Below are positions 6,999-13,727 of a DNA stretch of 20,329 nt, one piece after another (positions within the stretch are counted from its first letter, which is position 1; the number at the start of each line of letters is the position of its first letter). The notes under the pieces are model-generated. The model did no database searches and was not told where the DNA came from. It saw only the letters and a list, made by a program, of their open reading frames with translations. The stretch is taken from IMG/VR virus record IMGVR_UViG_3300032083_000283, positions 1 through 20,329 of that record; one strand, given 5' to 3'. Both the position numbers and the translations under genes were made by a program. This DNA comes from a virus.

Positions 6999-7217
6999 AT
7001 GGAAGACTCTGTAGTACTTTTTGAATCTCCAGAAGCAGGAACTATAAGATTAAATACTGAAGCAATCTCACATCTAAGCACAGCATTTGTTGAAGTTGAA
7101 GATGCTGATCTTAAACTGGCTATTTTTTCTTTAATACAAAAGCACTCTGATTATGTATTGGCTACAAGCGATAAAATATTATGTAAGCAAAAACTTCATT
7201 TGACTCAAATTAAATAA
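6999..7217 (+). CDS. Small acidic hypothetical protein, last gene of the + strand block
   Basis: This is a 72-residue protein with an acidic N-terminal half (VEVEDADLKLAIFSLIQKHSDYVL). ATG 6999 has AAGGA seven bases upstream, ten bases after the previous stop. No domain is recognised. It is soluble, with a short beta and helix pattern. It is the last rightward gene; its stop overlaps the stop of the first leftward gene by 8 bases. I see no hairpin with a T-run that could end transcription here. Confidence 0.65.
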   Translation: MEDSVVLFESPEAGTIRLNTEAISHLSTAFVEVEDADLKLAIFSLIQKHSDYVLATSDKILCKQKLHLTQIK

Positions 7218-7422
7218 AGCTTTCTAATTCTTTTTCTAATCTTTTATGCAACTTAGTAAACATAGGATCTAGTTCTTTAAAAACTTTATGCAGAAGAATA
7301 CTATCCTCACCATCAAAAAACTTTGTAATCTCTTTTTTGGGAAGATAGCTGTACTCTGTCATTAACTTTCCCTTCTTATCTATAAACACTTTAAATGATA
7401 TAATATTCCCCTCTTCATTCAT
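7210..7422 (-). CDS. Small hypothetical protein downstream of nrdB
   Basis: This is a 70-residue protein; ATG 7422 overlaps the nrdB stop as ATGA, with GAGG five bases upstream. The N-terminal half is beta-like (EGNIISFKVFIDKKGKLM) and the C-terminal half a charged helix (FTKLHKRLEKELESFI). I recognise no family. It is the last gene of the leftward transcription block, so it would be read together with nrdB, and its end overlaps the convergent + strand gene. Confidence 0.65.
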   Translation of the reverse strand: MNEEGNIISFKVFIDKKGKLMTEYSYLPKKEITKFFDGEDSILLHKVFKELDPMFTKLHKRLEKELESFI

Positions 7423-8381
7423 GCAAACCTCACTTTTTCTACATTACCACGTAGTCCTGCTTTCATATATGTAGTAGCTCGGCCTTCAAAGAAGTTTTGA
7501 TGCTCTACACCCAACACATCATCAAGCCAATCTAGTGGATTATCTTTTACATTGTAGTTAGGTTTCAAGCCTAGCTGTAGCAACCTACGATCTGCAATGT
7601 ACCTAATATACTGCTGCATCTCTTTCTTTGTTAGTCCACGTATGTCACCTTGTTCAAACACAAGATCCAAAAACCTATCTTCTAAGTCAACCATCTCACG
7701 ACATGCCTGATAGATCTCAGCTTTAAAATCATCAGTCCATAGCTCAATGTTTTCTTGAATAAATTCTCTAAATAGTTTTGTCATTGCTTCTACGTGCATA
7801 GACTCATCACGTATACTGTATGTAATAATCTGTCCCATACCTTTCATTTTACCGAAACGTGGAAAGTTTAACAAAATAATAAAGCTAGAAAATAATTGTA
7901 GTCCTTCAGTAAAAGCTGAGTAAATAGCCAGGGCTTTTGCAATAGACTGTCTATCGCCCTTAGTGACCCGTACAGCGTCGATATACTCATGCTTATCTGC
8001 CATAGCTTCATACTCTGCAAACGCCTTATACTCAAGCTCAGGCATTCCTACAGTGTCTAGTAACAGACTGTAAGCATGTTGGTGTATTGACTCCATATTA
8101 TGAAAAGCACCCATCATCATACGTGCTTCAGGTTTCTTAAAGATCTTCATATAACGGTCAACATAACCAGACCCTACATCTACATCAGACTGAGTGAACA
8201 GTCTAAAGATCTGTGTAAGTAAATTCTTTTCAGACTCATCTAAGTCTTGCCAATCTTTCACATCATTGTGCAATGGAACATCTTCTGGAAACCAATGCAT
8301 CTGGTTCTGCTGTGAGTAGTAGTCAAACATCCAAGGATGGTCAAATGGTTTGTAGTAATCTCTAGTATCTAATAAGCTCAA
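7419..8381 (-). CDS. nrdB: Class I ribonucleotide reductase small (beta) subunit
   Basis: This 320-residue protein carries the full set of metal ligands of the class I beta subunit: D66, E97, H100 (in ESIHQHAY), E159, E193 and H196 (in RDESMH). Tyr104 sits at the place of E. coli Y122, so a tyrosyl-radical enzyme (class Ia/Ib) is likely. The subunit makes and stores the radical that NrdA uses to reduce ribonucleotides to deoxyribonucleotides. The start is TTG 8381: the codon overlaps the MazG-like gene's stop as TTGA and has AAGGAG eight bases upstream. nrdA lies about 1.1 kb upstream in the same direction, separated by five small genes. The length is slightly short for the family, but all ligands are present. 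Confidence 0.95.
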   Translation of the reverse strand: MSLLDTRDYYKPFDHPWMFDYYSQQNQMHWFPEDVPLHNDVKDWQDLDESEKNLLTQIFRLFTQSDVDVGSGYVDRYMKIFKKPEARMMMGAFHNMESIHQHAYSLLLDTVGMPELEYKAFAEYEAMADKHEYIDAVRVTKGDRQSIAKALAIYSAFTEGLQLFSSFIILLNFPRFGKMKGMGQIITYSIRDESMHVEAMTKLFREFIQENIELWTDDFKAEIYQACREMVDLEDRFLDLVFEQGDIRGLTKKEMQQYIRYIADRRLLQLGLKPNYNVKDNPLDWLDDVLGVEHQNFFEGRATTYMKAGLRGNVEKVRFA

Positions 8382-8683
8382 GCTACATCTCCTTCTTTTA
8401 TAAAAACGCCATTACTATTCATATGACCTTTACGATCTTTAATATCTAAGTAAGCTACACGTAAACACTGGTCTAGGTCTGTGTTGTGCATAACTGCTAA
8501 TGTGTTTAACACCACAAGGCAGTCGCCTATATCATCTGCAACATCTCGCTGTTTAGCAATGTTATCTCCAAGCTCTCCTATTTCTGATACAAGCTTTGCA
8601 AACTGTGCAAGTGGATTACTGTTATTAATAATACCTTTGTCGTAGCTCCAAAGAGTTACCAAATCTACTAATGTTTTATTCAT
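8378..8683 (-). CDS. MazG-like nucleotide pyrophosphohydrolase
   Basis: This 101-residue protein matches the MazG-like all-alpha NTP pyrophosphohydrolase fold. It has the first acidic helix KLVSEIGELGDNIA and the second DVADDIGDCLVVLN, which give the E-x-x-E plus D-x-x-D magnesium site. Such enzymes remove pyrophosphate from (d)NTPs or, in some phages, act on alarmones; the substrate here is unknown. I place the start at ATG 8683, with GGAG nine bases upstream; an ATG at 8704 lies deeper in the preceding gene. It directly precedes nrdB and is coupled to it by TTGA, so a role in nucleotide pool control is reasonable. Confidence 0.85.
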   Translation of the reverse strand: MNKTLVDLVTLWSYDKGIINNSNPLAQFAKLVSEIGELGDNIAKQRDVADDIGDCLVVLNTLAVMHNTDLDQCLRVAYLDIKDRKGHMNSNGVFIKEGDVA

Positions 8684-8876
8684 TAAAAGAAGTCTCCAAA
8701 ACAACTAGTTTATCTTCTGCTTCAGCTATCTTGCCTACTAACTCATCCATAGTCTCAAGCATTGTATGTTCACCTACGGCTGCTGGATTGTCTAAATAGT
8801 TTTTAAGCTCTGAACCAGCCCACATAATCTGAGCTTTGTACATACTCTTTAATGCTTTTATCTTATGATCTTCCAT
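8676..8876 (-). CDS. Small helical hypothetical protein
   Basis: This is a 66-residue, mostly helical acidic protein (MEDHKIKALKSMYKAQIMW, then a DELVGKIAEAEDKLVVLE helix). I choose ATG 8876; a longer version from an upstream codon (8921) lies within the preceding gene and has no better signal. AAGGAG lies 13 bases upstream, rather far. It overlaps the gene before it by 14 bases and the MazG-like gene by 8. No domain is recognised. Confidence 0.6.
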   Translation of the reverse strand: MEDHKIKALKSMYKAQIMWAGSELKNYLDNPAAVGEHTMLETMDELVGKIAEAEDKLVVLETSFNE

Positions 8877-9105
8877 GTTTTTCTCGTAGCTCCTTTTCAT
8901 TCTTAGCAAGCCACACTGCATAGCTAAGCTTGTCTTCTTTGTTATAATTCATTGCGTACTCAGCCCACTCTTGGATACAGAAGTTTTTAAACTTAGTATC
9001 TTCTACGTCTTTCTTAGCGTAGAACTCTTTGAACTCTGTATATGAGGCAAGCCTATCCTCTTCCCACACGTAATACTGACAGTCTTCTATTGGATGTTTA
9101 GACAT
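8863..9105 (-). CDS. Hypothetical protein, acidic, Tyr/Trp-rich
   Basis: This is an 80-residue soluble protein with many aromatic and acidic residues (CQYYVWEEDRLASYTEFKEFY, then IQEWAEYAMNY). ATG 9105 is preferred because it overlaps the end of the lipoprotein gene (ATGTCTAA); a GTG at 9126 would add seven residues but has no ribosome binding site. The ending WLAKNEKELREKHGRS is helical and basic. No family is recognised. Confidence 0.6.
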   Translation of the reverse strand: MSKHPIEDCQYYVWEEDRLASYTEFKEFYAKKDVEDTKFKNFCIQEWAEYAMNYNKEDKLSYAVWLAKNEKELREKHGRS

Positions 9106-9277
9106 ATACTCTATCTCTACATTCACAAATTAGATGAGGCCCATATTGCCTACATATAGGAATGTAGTTATCAGGACACTTTGTATTCTTAGGTTTGTAA
9201 TAATCCCACTGACTGCGCTGTGTACCGTCTGTAGCACAGGCAGGAAGTAACAATAATATAAATAAAAATCTAATCAA
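9098..9277 (-). CDS. Small lipoprotein, TTG start
   Basis: Reading TTG 9277 gives 59 residues: a leader MIRFLFILLLLPAC with a lipobox LPAC (C14 the lipidated cysteine), then a short mature chain with four further cysteines (C34, C42, C51, C53). AAGGAG lies seven bases before the TTG. The gene overlaps the preceding stop by 8 bases and the following ATG by 8, so it precisely fills a 164-base gap. Positive charge then a hydrophobic core then the lipobox is a normal if short (13-residue) lipoprotein signal. Roles seen for phage lipoproteins include outer-membrane spanins and superinfection exclusion; the location among replication genes rather than lysis genes favours an early membrane function, by inference. 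The protein family is not recognised. Confidence 0.68.
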   Translation of the reverse strand: MIRFLFILLLLPACATDGTQRSQWDYYKPKNTKCPDNYIPICRQYGPHLICECRDRVYV

Positions 9278-9497
9278 AATCTGACTCCTTTAGTATAGGC
9301 TTATCAAAGGCTTTTGCTATAAGTGCTAAGTCTTTTTTTAGTTCCTCTATTGTTTCCCCATAAGGCTCAATACCGTTTAGTGTGGATGCTAGAGGCTTAT
9401 CTTCATGGTAATAAACTTCCCGTATTTCATAGCCGCCTAACTTACACTTAATCACTCTGTAATTCCAATGTGTTAGGTTTGGTGTTTTAACCTTCAC
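9270..9497 (-). CDS. Small conserved protein of unknown function, downstream of nrdA
   Basis: This 75-residue protein has the pattern WNYRVIK, then an aromatic EVYYHEDKPLAST stretch and GETIEELKKDLALIAKAFDKPIL. I have seen this pattern in small proteins of phages and bacteria, but no function is known to me. It starts with GTG 9497, which overlaps the end of nrdA by 11 bases, with GGGGAG ten bases upstream. The fold is probably a three-stranded sheet plus a helix. It could be co-translated with nrdA. Confidence 0.75.
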   Translation of the reverse strand: MKVKTPNLTHWNYRVIKCKLGGYEIREVYYHEDKPLASTLNGIEPYGETIEELKKDLALIAKAFDKPILKESDFD

Positions 9498-11376
9498 AAC
9501 TTAGGCACTCCCCGTCTTCTAAGTTAATCCTTGGTATCTTCACGTTAACATTCTCCGTATTACGCGCCGCTGTGGTACGGTAGTAGTACATAGACTTCAA
9601 CTTGTTTGCGCCAGCCCAATGTACGTTGTTGACGTACTCTAGGTATTCATCATGTACCTCCTGTTCTGCTGTAGCTGGTGGTGGTATGAAGAATAAGTTT
9701 ACTGACTGAGCTTGGCATACATACTTCTGTCTCTGGTATGCATGTTCAACGATCCAGATTTGATTGATCTCAGGTGCGGTTTTGAATACTTCTTTTTCTT
9801 CTTGAGATAGCGCCTCCAAGCCTTCAACAGAGCCTTCAGCAGCAGCAATATCTTTCCAAGTCTTTTCAGTATTTATCCCTTTCTCATCTAGTAACTTCTC
9901 CAAGTACTTGTTTTTTACTTTAAAAGAACCAGTTAAAGTCTTGTGTGTAAATACGTTAGCCCTCGTAGGCTCAATACTAGGACTCGTTCCACCACATATA
10001 ATGCTGCTGCTGGCGTTAGGAGCAATAGCAAGCAGATGTGAGTTACGCAGACCACTGCCAACCATATCAGGAGCTTCACCCCTAGATCCAGCCAACTGTA
10101 CACTAGCTTCAGTAGCTCTTTCCTTGATGTGTTTAAAGGCTCTATTGTTAAAGCTGGAAGCGTACATTCCTTCAAAAGGGATTCCATTACGTTGAAGATA
10201 AGAATGAAAGCCCATCGCACCAAGACCAATCGCCCGTTCTCTATATGCACTATAAGCGGCTTTTGCAAAACCTGTTTTATCTTTGTCGATTTCAATTTCA
10301 AAATCCTCCAAACTATTTATTTTATAGTTGTTTACATCACCATCAACAGCTAAAGCATTAGCAATAAAATGTTCTAGTGTGTTATCTAGCATGGTGACTA
10401 GATCACTGATGAACAATTCATCGTCTTTCCACTCATCAAAGTATTCTAAGTTAACGCTGGACAAGCAGCAAACTGCTGTACGCTCTTCACTGGTAGGAAG
10501 GGTAATCTCAGAACATAAATTACTTTGACATACTTTAAGTCCTAAATCTTTTTGCTGCTGTGGTAGAGCCTCGTTACAGCGGTCAAGATTAACAATATAT
10601 GGTTCACCTGTTTCTGCTCTGGTGTGTATTAACTGCCACCACAAATCCCTAGCTGAGATAGTTTTGACTGCCTGTTTAGACTTAGGGTCAATTAGACGCC
10701 AAGGTAAGTCATGCTCTACCGCATATAGGTATTCATCAGATAAAACGATACCGTTATGCAAGTTAAGGCACTTACGATTGAGATCGCCACCAGTAGTTTT
10801 TCGCATTGCAATAAACTCTTCAATCTCTGGATGACTAATATCCATATACGCTGCATAAGATCCTCTCCTAGTAACGCCTTGATTAAAGGCAAGCATTTGG
10901 CTGTCTACAACATGCATGAATGGAATGCTACCAGTAGACTCACTGCCGTTAGCAGTAGATATACCATTACTCCTAACATCACCCCAATATCCACCCAGGC
11001 CTCCACCTGAACTAGCCAACCATATGTTCTCGTCATAATGATCAGATAGACCACGCCTTGAGTCAGGAACATAATTAAGAAAGCAAGAGATAGGTAAACC
11101 ACGAGTAGTTCCCCCATTACTAAGGATAGGAGTGCTAAACATGAACCAATTAGAACTTGCGTAGTTATAAAGTCGCTGTGCAAGATCGAAGTCAGTATGT
11201 TCTTGATAAGTAGCACTATAAACAGCGGCCCTTGCAAAAGCTTCTTGAGCATATTCTTCATCTTCCCAAAAGTATCTGTCTTTTAATGTTTGAATAGAAA
11301 ATTCTGTAAGCAAACTTTCTTTATCGTAATCAATCTCTATCCCTAAATAATTCATCTTGCCAGTTTTTAATGTCAT
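9487..11376 (-). CDS. nrdA: Class I ribonucleotide reductase large (alpha) subunit, no ATP-cone
   Basis: This 629-residue protein is the catalytic subunit. Visible landmarks are C98 (GLPISCFLN), the N286-x-C288-x-E290 active-site triad (NLCSEI), C303 (the redox partner of C98), the tyrosine radical path YYYRTT near the C-terminus, and the C-terminal disulfide-shuttle pair C624/C627 (GECLSCEG). It begins just before the alpha/beta barrel, so the N-terminal ATP-cone found in E. coli NrdA (about 100 residues) is absent; the enzyme should then lack the dATP activity brake. I choose ATG 11376 with AAGG nine bases upstream; ATG 11385 and ATG 11355 are alternatives, and the region overlaps a small basic gene. 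The protein reduces ribonucleoside diphosphates for phage DNA synthesis with NrdB as partner. Confidence 0.93.
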   Translation of the reverse strand: MTLKTGKMNYLGIEIDYDKESLLTEFSIQTLKDRYFWEDEEYAQEAFARAAVYSATYQEHTDFDLAQRLYNYASSNWFMFSTPILSNGGTTRGLPISCFLNYVPDSRRGLSDHYDENIWLASSGGGLGGYWGDVRSNGISTANGSESTGSIPFMHVVDSQMLAFNQGVTRRGSYAAYMDISHPEIEEFIAMRKTTGGDLNRKCLNLHNGIVLSDEYLYAVEHDLPWRLIDPKSKQAVKTISARDLWWQLIHTRAETGEPYIVNLDRCNEALPQQQKDLGLKVCQSNLCSEITLPTSEERTAVCCLSSVNLEYFDEWKDDELFISDLVTMLDNTLEHFIANALAVDGDVNNYKINSLEDFEIEIDKDKTGFAKAAYSAYRERAIGLGAMGFHSYLQRNGIPFEGMYASSFNNRAFKHIKERATEASVQLAGSRGEAPDMVGSGLRNSHLLAIAPNASSSIICGGTSPSIEPTRANVFTHKTLTGSFKVKNKYLEKLLDEKGINTEKTWKDIAAAEGSVEGLEALSQEEKEVFKTAPEINQIWIVEHAYQRQKYVCQAQSVNLFFIPPPATAEQEVHDEYLEYVNNVHWAGANKLKSMYYYRTTAARNTENVNVKIPRINLEDGECLSCEG

Positions 11377-11494
11377 CAACGTCATCCTTTTCTCTTAACT
11401 GCGACTGCCTGTACCCTCTAGTACGTGCTTTATTTTTAGACTTTTTTCTTTTATTAAACTTTTCAGTGCGCTCTGCTTTCCTATCCCAAGACAT
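11330..11494 (-). CDS. Small basic gene overlapping the nrdA start
   Basis: Starting at ATG 11494 this frame encodes 54 residues with an Arg/Lys-rich first half (MSWDRKAERTEKFNKRKKSK and onward) and a mixed charged tail (KDDVDDIKNWQDELF). It overlaps the end of the DUF3310 gene by 14 bases and runs about 47 bases into nrdA in another frame. GGAG lies just upstream. Similar small Arg/Lys-rich proteins lie near replication genes in marine phages, in my recollection. If it is real, translation of nrdA starts inside it. No function is known. Confidence 0.55.
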   Translation of the reverse strand: MSWDRKAERTEKFNKRKKSKNKARTRGYRQSQLREKDDVDDIKNWQDELFRDRD

Positions 11495-11894
11495 CCTGAT
11501 TCTCCATCAAGAACTTGAGCAAACGCTCTTCGTACCAACGAGCTTTGCGCAGATCTTCTATGGGCTTTTTCTTGTACCTAAACCTCCAACGATACTTTAG
11601 AGAGTTACCACGCAGATAACCTACAAACTCATCAGGCGTAAGCATAGCCTCAATAGCTTCTATACATTCTACTTTGCCATTATTATAATGAGGAGGATGA
11701 TCTACCATATTATTTATTAATTTAGAATATGTTTTACCTAAAGGATTTTCATTATACACAGGATGCTCATTTGGTACGTCTTCTTCTTCTTCTTCGTCAA
11801 GCCACTCAACTGTGAACTTAGGGTCTGGGCTTCTGCCTATTTCTTTAGCTCTGAGAGTATCCCATTGCTCTTTGGTTATGTCATCAATACTCAT
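11481..11894 (-). CDS. DUF3310 (SaV-like) protein, T7 gp1.7-type
   Basis: This 137-residue protein has a poorly conserved acidic N-terminal arm (residues about 40-50 are a run of Glu/Asp) and a C-terminal DUF3310 domain. The latter shows the signature PPHYNNGKVECIEAIEAML, then YLRGNSLKYRWRFRYKKKP and EDLRKARWYEERL. Phage T7 gp1.7, which carries this domain, has been described as a nucleotide kinase; no P-loop is visible here, so I state only the domain. ATG 11894 overlaps the endonuclease stop as ATGA, with AAGGAG eight bases upstream; an ATG at 11933 is inside the neighbouring gene. The gene sits just before nrdA in the nucleotide-supply part of the operon. Confidence 0.85.
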   Translation of the reverse strand: MSIDDITKEQWDTLRAKEIGRSPDPKFTVEWLDEEEEEDVPNEHPVYNENPLGKTYSKLINNMVDHPPHYNNGKVECIEAIEAMLTPDEFVGYLRGNSLKYRWRFRYKKKPIEDLRKARWYEERLLKFLMENQDVLG

Positions 11895-12313
11895 TCCATC
11901 CACTCCTTTGGAAATGTTTTTTCTGAAAACCATCTGAACTTATTTTTTGTTGCCCATTCAGAATGGCTAAACTTAGTACCATTCTTTCTTTTCTTTGCTC
12001 CTGGCATAGGTGCATAAGGTGAAGCAAATAAAAATACTAATTCACAATCATCAGGCAAAGCTTTTTTAACCCAGATATATTTGTTATATTCTTGGTAATC
12101 CCAAAACCTTCCTTTAGATTCTAAAAGGATTGTTTTACCGTTTATAACTTTAATAAAATCAGGCCAATAAATATGCTCTACTACATAAGGCACAGACTTA
12201 TTATGTAAACTCCAAGTCTTTAATTGTTTCTTATGTAACTCAGCTTCCCATTTAGAATCATAACCTTTAGGTATATTTTTTTCTTTAGGTCTTTTGGCTC
12301 TAGGTTTACGCAT
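11891..12313 (-). CDS. Endonuclease I, T7 gp3-like Holliday junction resolvase
   Basis: This 140-residue protein aligns by eye with T7 endonuclease I, a structure-specific nuclease that cuts branched DNA. The PD-(D/E)XK catalytic residues are E23, D52 (WPDFIK), E65 and K67 (LLESKGRFW). The C-terminal part also matches T7, with TKFSHSEWATKN and FPKEWME. T7 uses this enzyme to resolve replication branches before packaging and to help break down host DNA. Length is close to the 149 residues of T7. The start ATG 12313 overlaps the preceding gene by 8 bases, and the stop overlaps the DUF3310 start as ATGA. Confidence 0.92.
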   Translation of the reverse strand: MRKPRAKRPKEKNIPKGYDSKWEAELHKKQLKTWSLHNKSVPYVVEHIYWPDFIKVINGKTILLESKGRFWDYQEYNKYIWVKKALPDDCELVFLFASPYAPMPGAKKRKNGTKFSHSEWATKNKFRWFSEKTFPKEWME

Positions 12314-12587
12314 TTATAATCTCATTCAATGTAATTGTCTCTAAAGTTTTATCAGACCTTTTAAGAACCTTCTTTATCTTTTTTCTAAACCATTTTAAAG
12401 TATAAGCATTAGTTCTTATTTGTCCTTGGCTAAAGAAATAAGGTTCTTTTGGCATTAACTCTTGGATTTTCTCAGGAGTTAAAAGCTTTAACTGATCTTC
12501 AGGTAATAAAGAATACAACCATTCCTGTATTAATCTAGTTATCGTATTGTTAAATTTTTGTTTTTTACTTTTATTTATACGCTGCAC
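12306..12587 (-). CDS. Small conserved phage protein, basic, unknown function
   Basis: This is a 93-residue basic protein. The GTG start at 12587 overlaps the preceding stop as TAGTG, with GAGG seven bases upstream. Landmarks are LLPEDQLKLLTPEKIQEL, a FFSQGQIRTNAYTLKW motif (residues about 51-66) and a basic helix KWFRKKIKKVLKR. I recall similar proteins in marine phage replication regions but cannot name one. The basic C-terminal region could bind DNA. Position between two nucleases suggests a replication-associated role, by inference. Confidence 0.75.
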   Translation of the reverse strand: MQRINKSKKQKFNNTITRLIQEWLYSLLPEDQLKLLTPEKIQELMPKEPYFFSQGQIRTNAYTLKWFRKKIKKVLKRSDKTLETITLNEIINA

Positions 12588-13444
12588 TATATTACCTCTT
12601 CGACTCTAGGTTCATTAACTACTTTAGTAAAGTATGTTAAACCTTTGGAATACTTAAAAGTTCTTAGATCAGGATAACATTTATGTTTATGATAACAGTA
12701 AACACAAGCTTTAGGAAGCTTCATATTCCCTGACTTGCCTTCAGGTACAGGCTCATAACACATCTGTTCTGGAGGACTGTCCTGGTCTATGGCTTTTTTA
12801 GCCCTACTTATTTTATATCTAATGTTAGGCTTATCAAGCTCATCAGGCTGATACAAAGTTAACTCGCCTGTTTCTTTATTGATAGCTAAGAAACCACCAT
12901 TAGAAGACTTCTCTGCTTCTTCATAACCACTTAACTGAGCAAGATAACCAAAGGGATCATCATCCCTAAGTGTGCCTTCTTTAAACTTTTTAAATGCAAA
13001 GTTAGAAGCAGTCTTTATGTCAACAACCTCACCATCAATTTTACAATCAATGTGTCCTTTAATGTTATCAACAACAACTTCCTTCTGCTCATCTGTTACT
13101 GTGTGTCCAGAAAGCTTTACTAAAAAGATTAAGATTTCTTCAAGCAAATGCCCATACAAAAACCTAATAGACAGAAAAGGATTTGATTGTTCTTTCTTTT
13201 TCTTTTCTTCTTTAAGATCAAAGTACAATTGTCTTAATGGTCTACCTACATTAGACATTCTGATATATTGCTTTGAGTTTTCTTGCGGTGTAGCCCAATG
13301 AGTAATACACTCTTTTAAATTATTAGTTAGTTCTTCTAATAATTCTTCTGGAATATCTACTGCTTTTTGATTAGATAAAGGCTCTAATGCTTTATAAATA
13401 TCTTCAACTACTGTGTTTACTTTTTTCATGTTTACTTTTTCCAT
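12587..13444 (-). CDS. RecB/Cas4-like PD-(D/E)XK nuclease with a cysteine cluster
   Basis: This 285-residue protein (from ATG 13444) has the motifs of the RecB/Cas4 nuclease family: GHLLEE (H99, E102), GHIDCKID (D133), VDIKTA (D142, K144) and YLAQLSGY (Q170, Y174). Four cysteines (C229, C247, C250, C256) are placed like those that hold an iron-sulfur cluster in Cas4 and AddB-type enzymes. The likely activity is exonuclease or nuclease on single-stranded ends; it may take the role of the T7 gp6 exonuclease, which is absent here. A 15-base direct repeat (ATG plus AAAGTAAAC) makes ATG 13429 an equally good start. It overlaps the preceding nuclease gene by 26-41 bases. The family is certain; the substrate is not. 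Confidence 0.87.
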   Translation of the reverse strand: MEKVNMKKVNTVVEDIYKALEPLSNQKAVDIPEELLEELTNNLKECITHWATPQENSKQYIRMSNVGRPLRQLYFDLKEEKKKKEQSNPFLSIRFLYGHLLEEILIFLVKLSGHTVTDEQKEVVVDNIKGHIDCKIDGEVVDIKTASNFAFKKFKEGTLRDDDPFGYLAQLSGYEEAEKSSNGGFLAINKETGELTLYQPDELDKPNIRYKISRAKKAIDQDSPPEQMCYEPVPEGKSGNMKLPKACVYCYHKHKCYPDLRTFKYSKGLTYFTKVVNEPRVEEVI

Positions 13445-13727
13445 GCCTATGTTTTACAAACCTTAATTTACGTGTGAGAGAATTATAATGAAGATACACT
13501 ACACCCATAGCTTTTTGTAAAGGAGTTCTTGCAGAAAGTCTACCATCTTTATAAGACTTGACATCTATTTTTTTAATGTTTCCATTTTCATCTATAGCAA
13601 TTAAATCTATAGGCCCTGTGCATCCACAGTTCTTAAAGACTTGGTAACCTTTATCCCACAACCATGTTATAGCATAATGCTCTGCTAGATCTCCAGTTCT
13701 ATTAGGGTCTGTTTTAGTGTGTATCAC
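13404..13727 (-). CDS. Small PD-(D/E)XK nuclease, Hjc/PDDEXK-type
   Basis: This 107-residue protein shows a compact PD-(D/E)XK core: E16 in GDLAEHYAI, D41 in GPIDLIAID, and D55-x-K57 in KKIDVKSYKDG. This arrangement is found in archaeal-type Holliday junction resolvases and in small phage-encoded restriction-like nucleases. The GTG start at 13727 has GGAG nine bases upstream and overlaps the end of the polymerase gene by 14 bases. The C-terminus is basic with a repeated Lys-His-Glu pattern (HGKSKHEKSKHSS). It lies between the polymerase and the RecB-like nuclease, so DNA processing is the likely role; whether it cuts branches or ends cannot be told. Confidence 0.8.
   Translation of the reverse strand: MIHTKTDPNRTGDLAEHYAITWLWDKGYQVFKNCGCTGPIDLIAIDENGNIKKIDVKSYKDGRLSARTPLQKAMGVVYLHYNSLTRKLRFVKHRHGKSKHEKSKHSS

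Noticed and set aside
7195-7250. AAAGCTTT palindrome near the convergent gene ends as a terminator
   Set aside because: It is a self-complementary 8-mer without a loop and without a following T-run in either direction, so it does not form a normal terminator hairpin.
8681-8704. Earlier ATG of the MazG-like gene (8704)
   Set aside because: It lies deeper in the preceding gene and has no Shine-Dalgarno; ATG 8683 has GGAG at good spacing.
9908-11010. Several + strand frames of 66-95 residues inside nrdA
   Set aside because: They are opposite a complete and well-conserved nrdA, with no start signals and no protein-like motifs.
12306-13727. Reading the Cas4-like nuclease as part of a CRISPR system
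   Set aside because: No other cas gene or repeat array is present; the position beside the polymerase and endonuclease I fits a phage replication nuclease.
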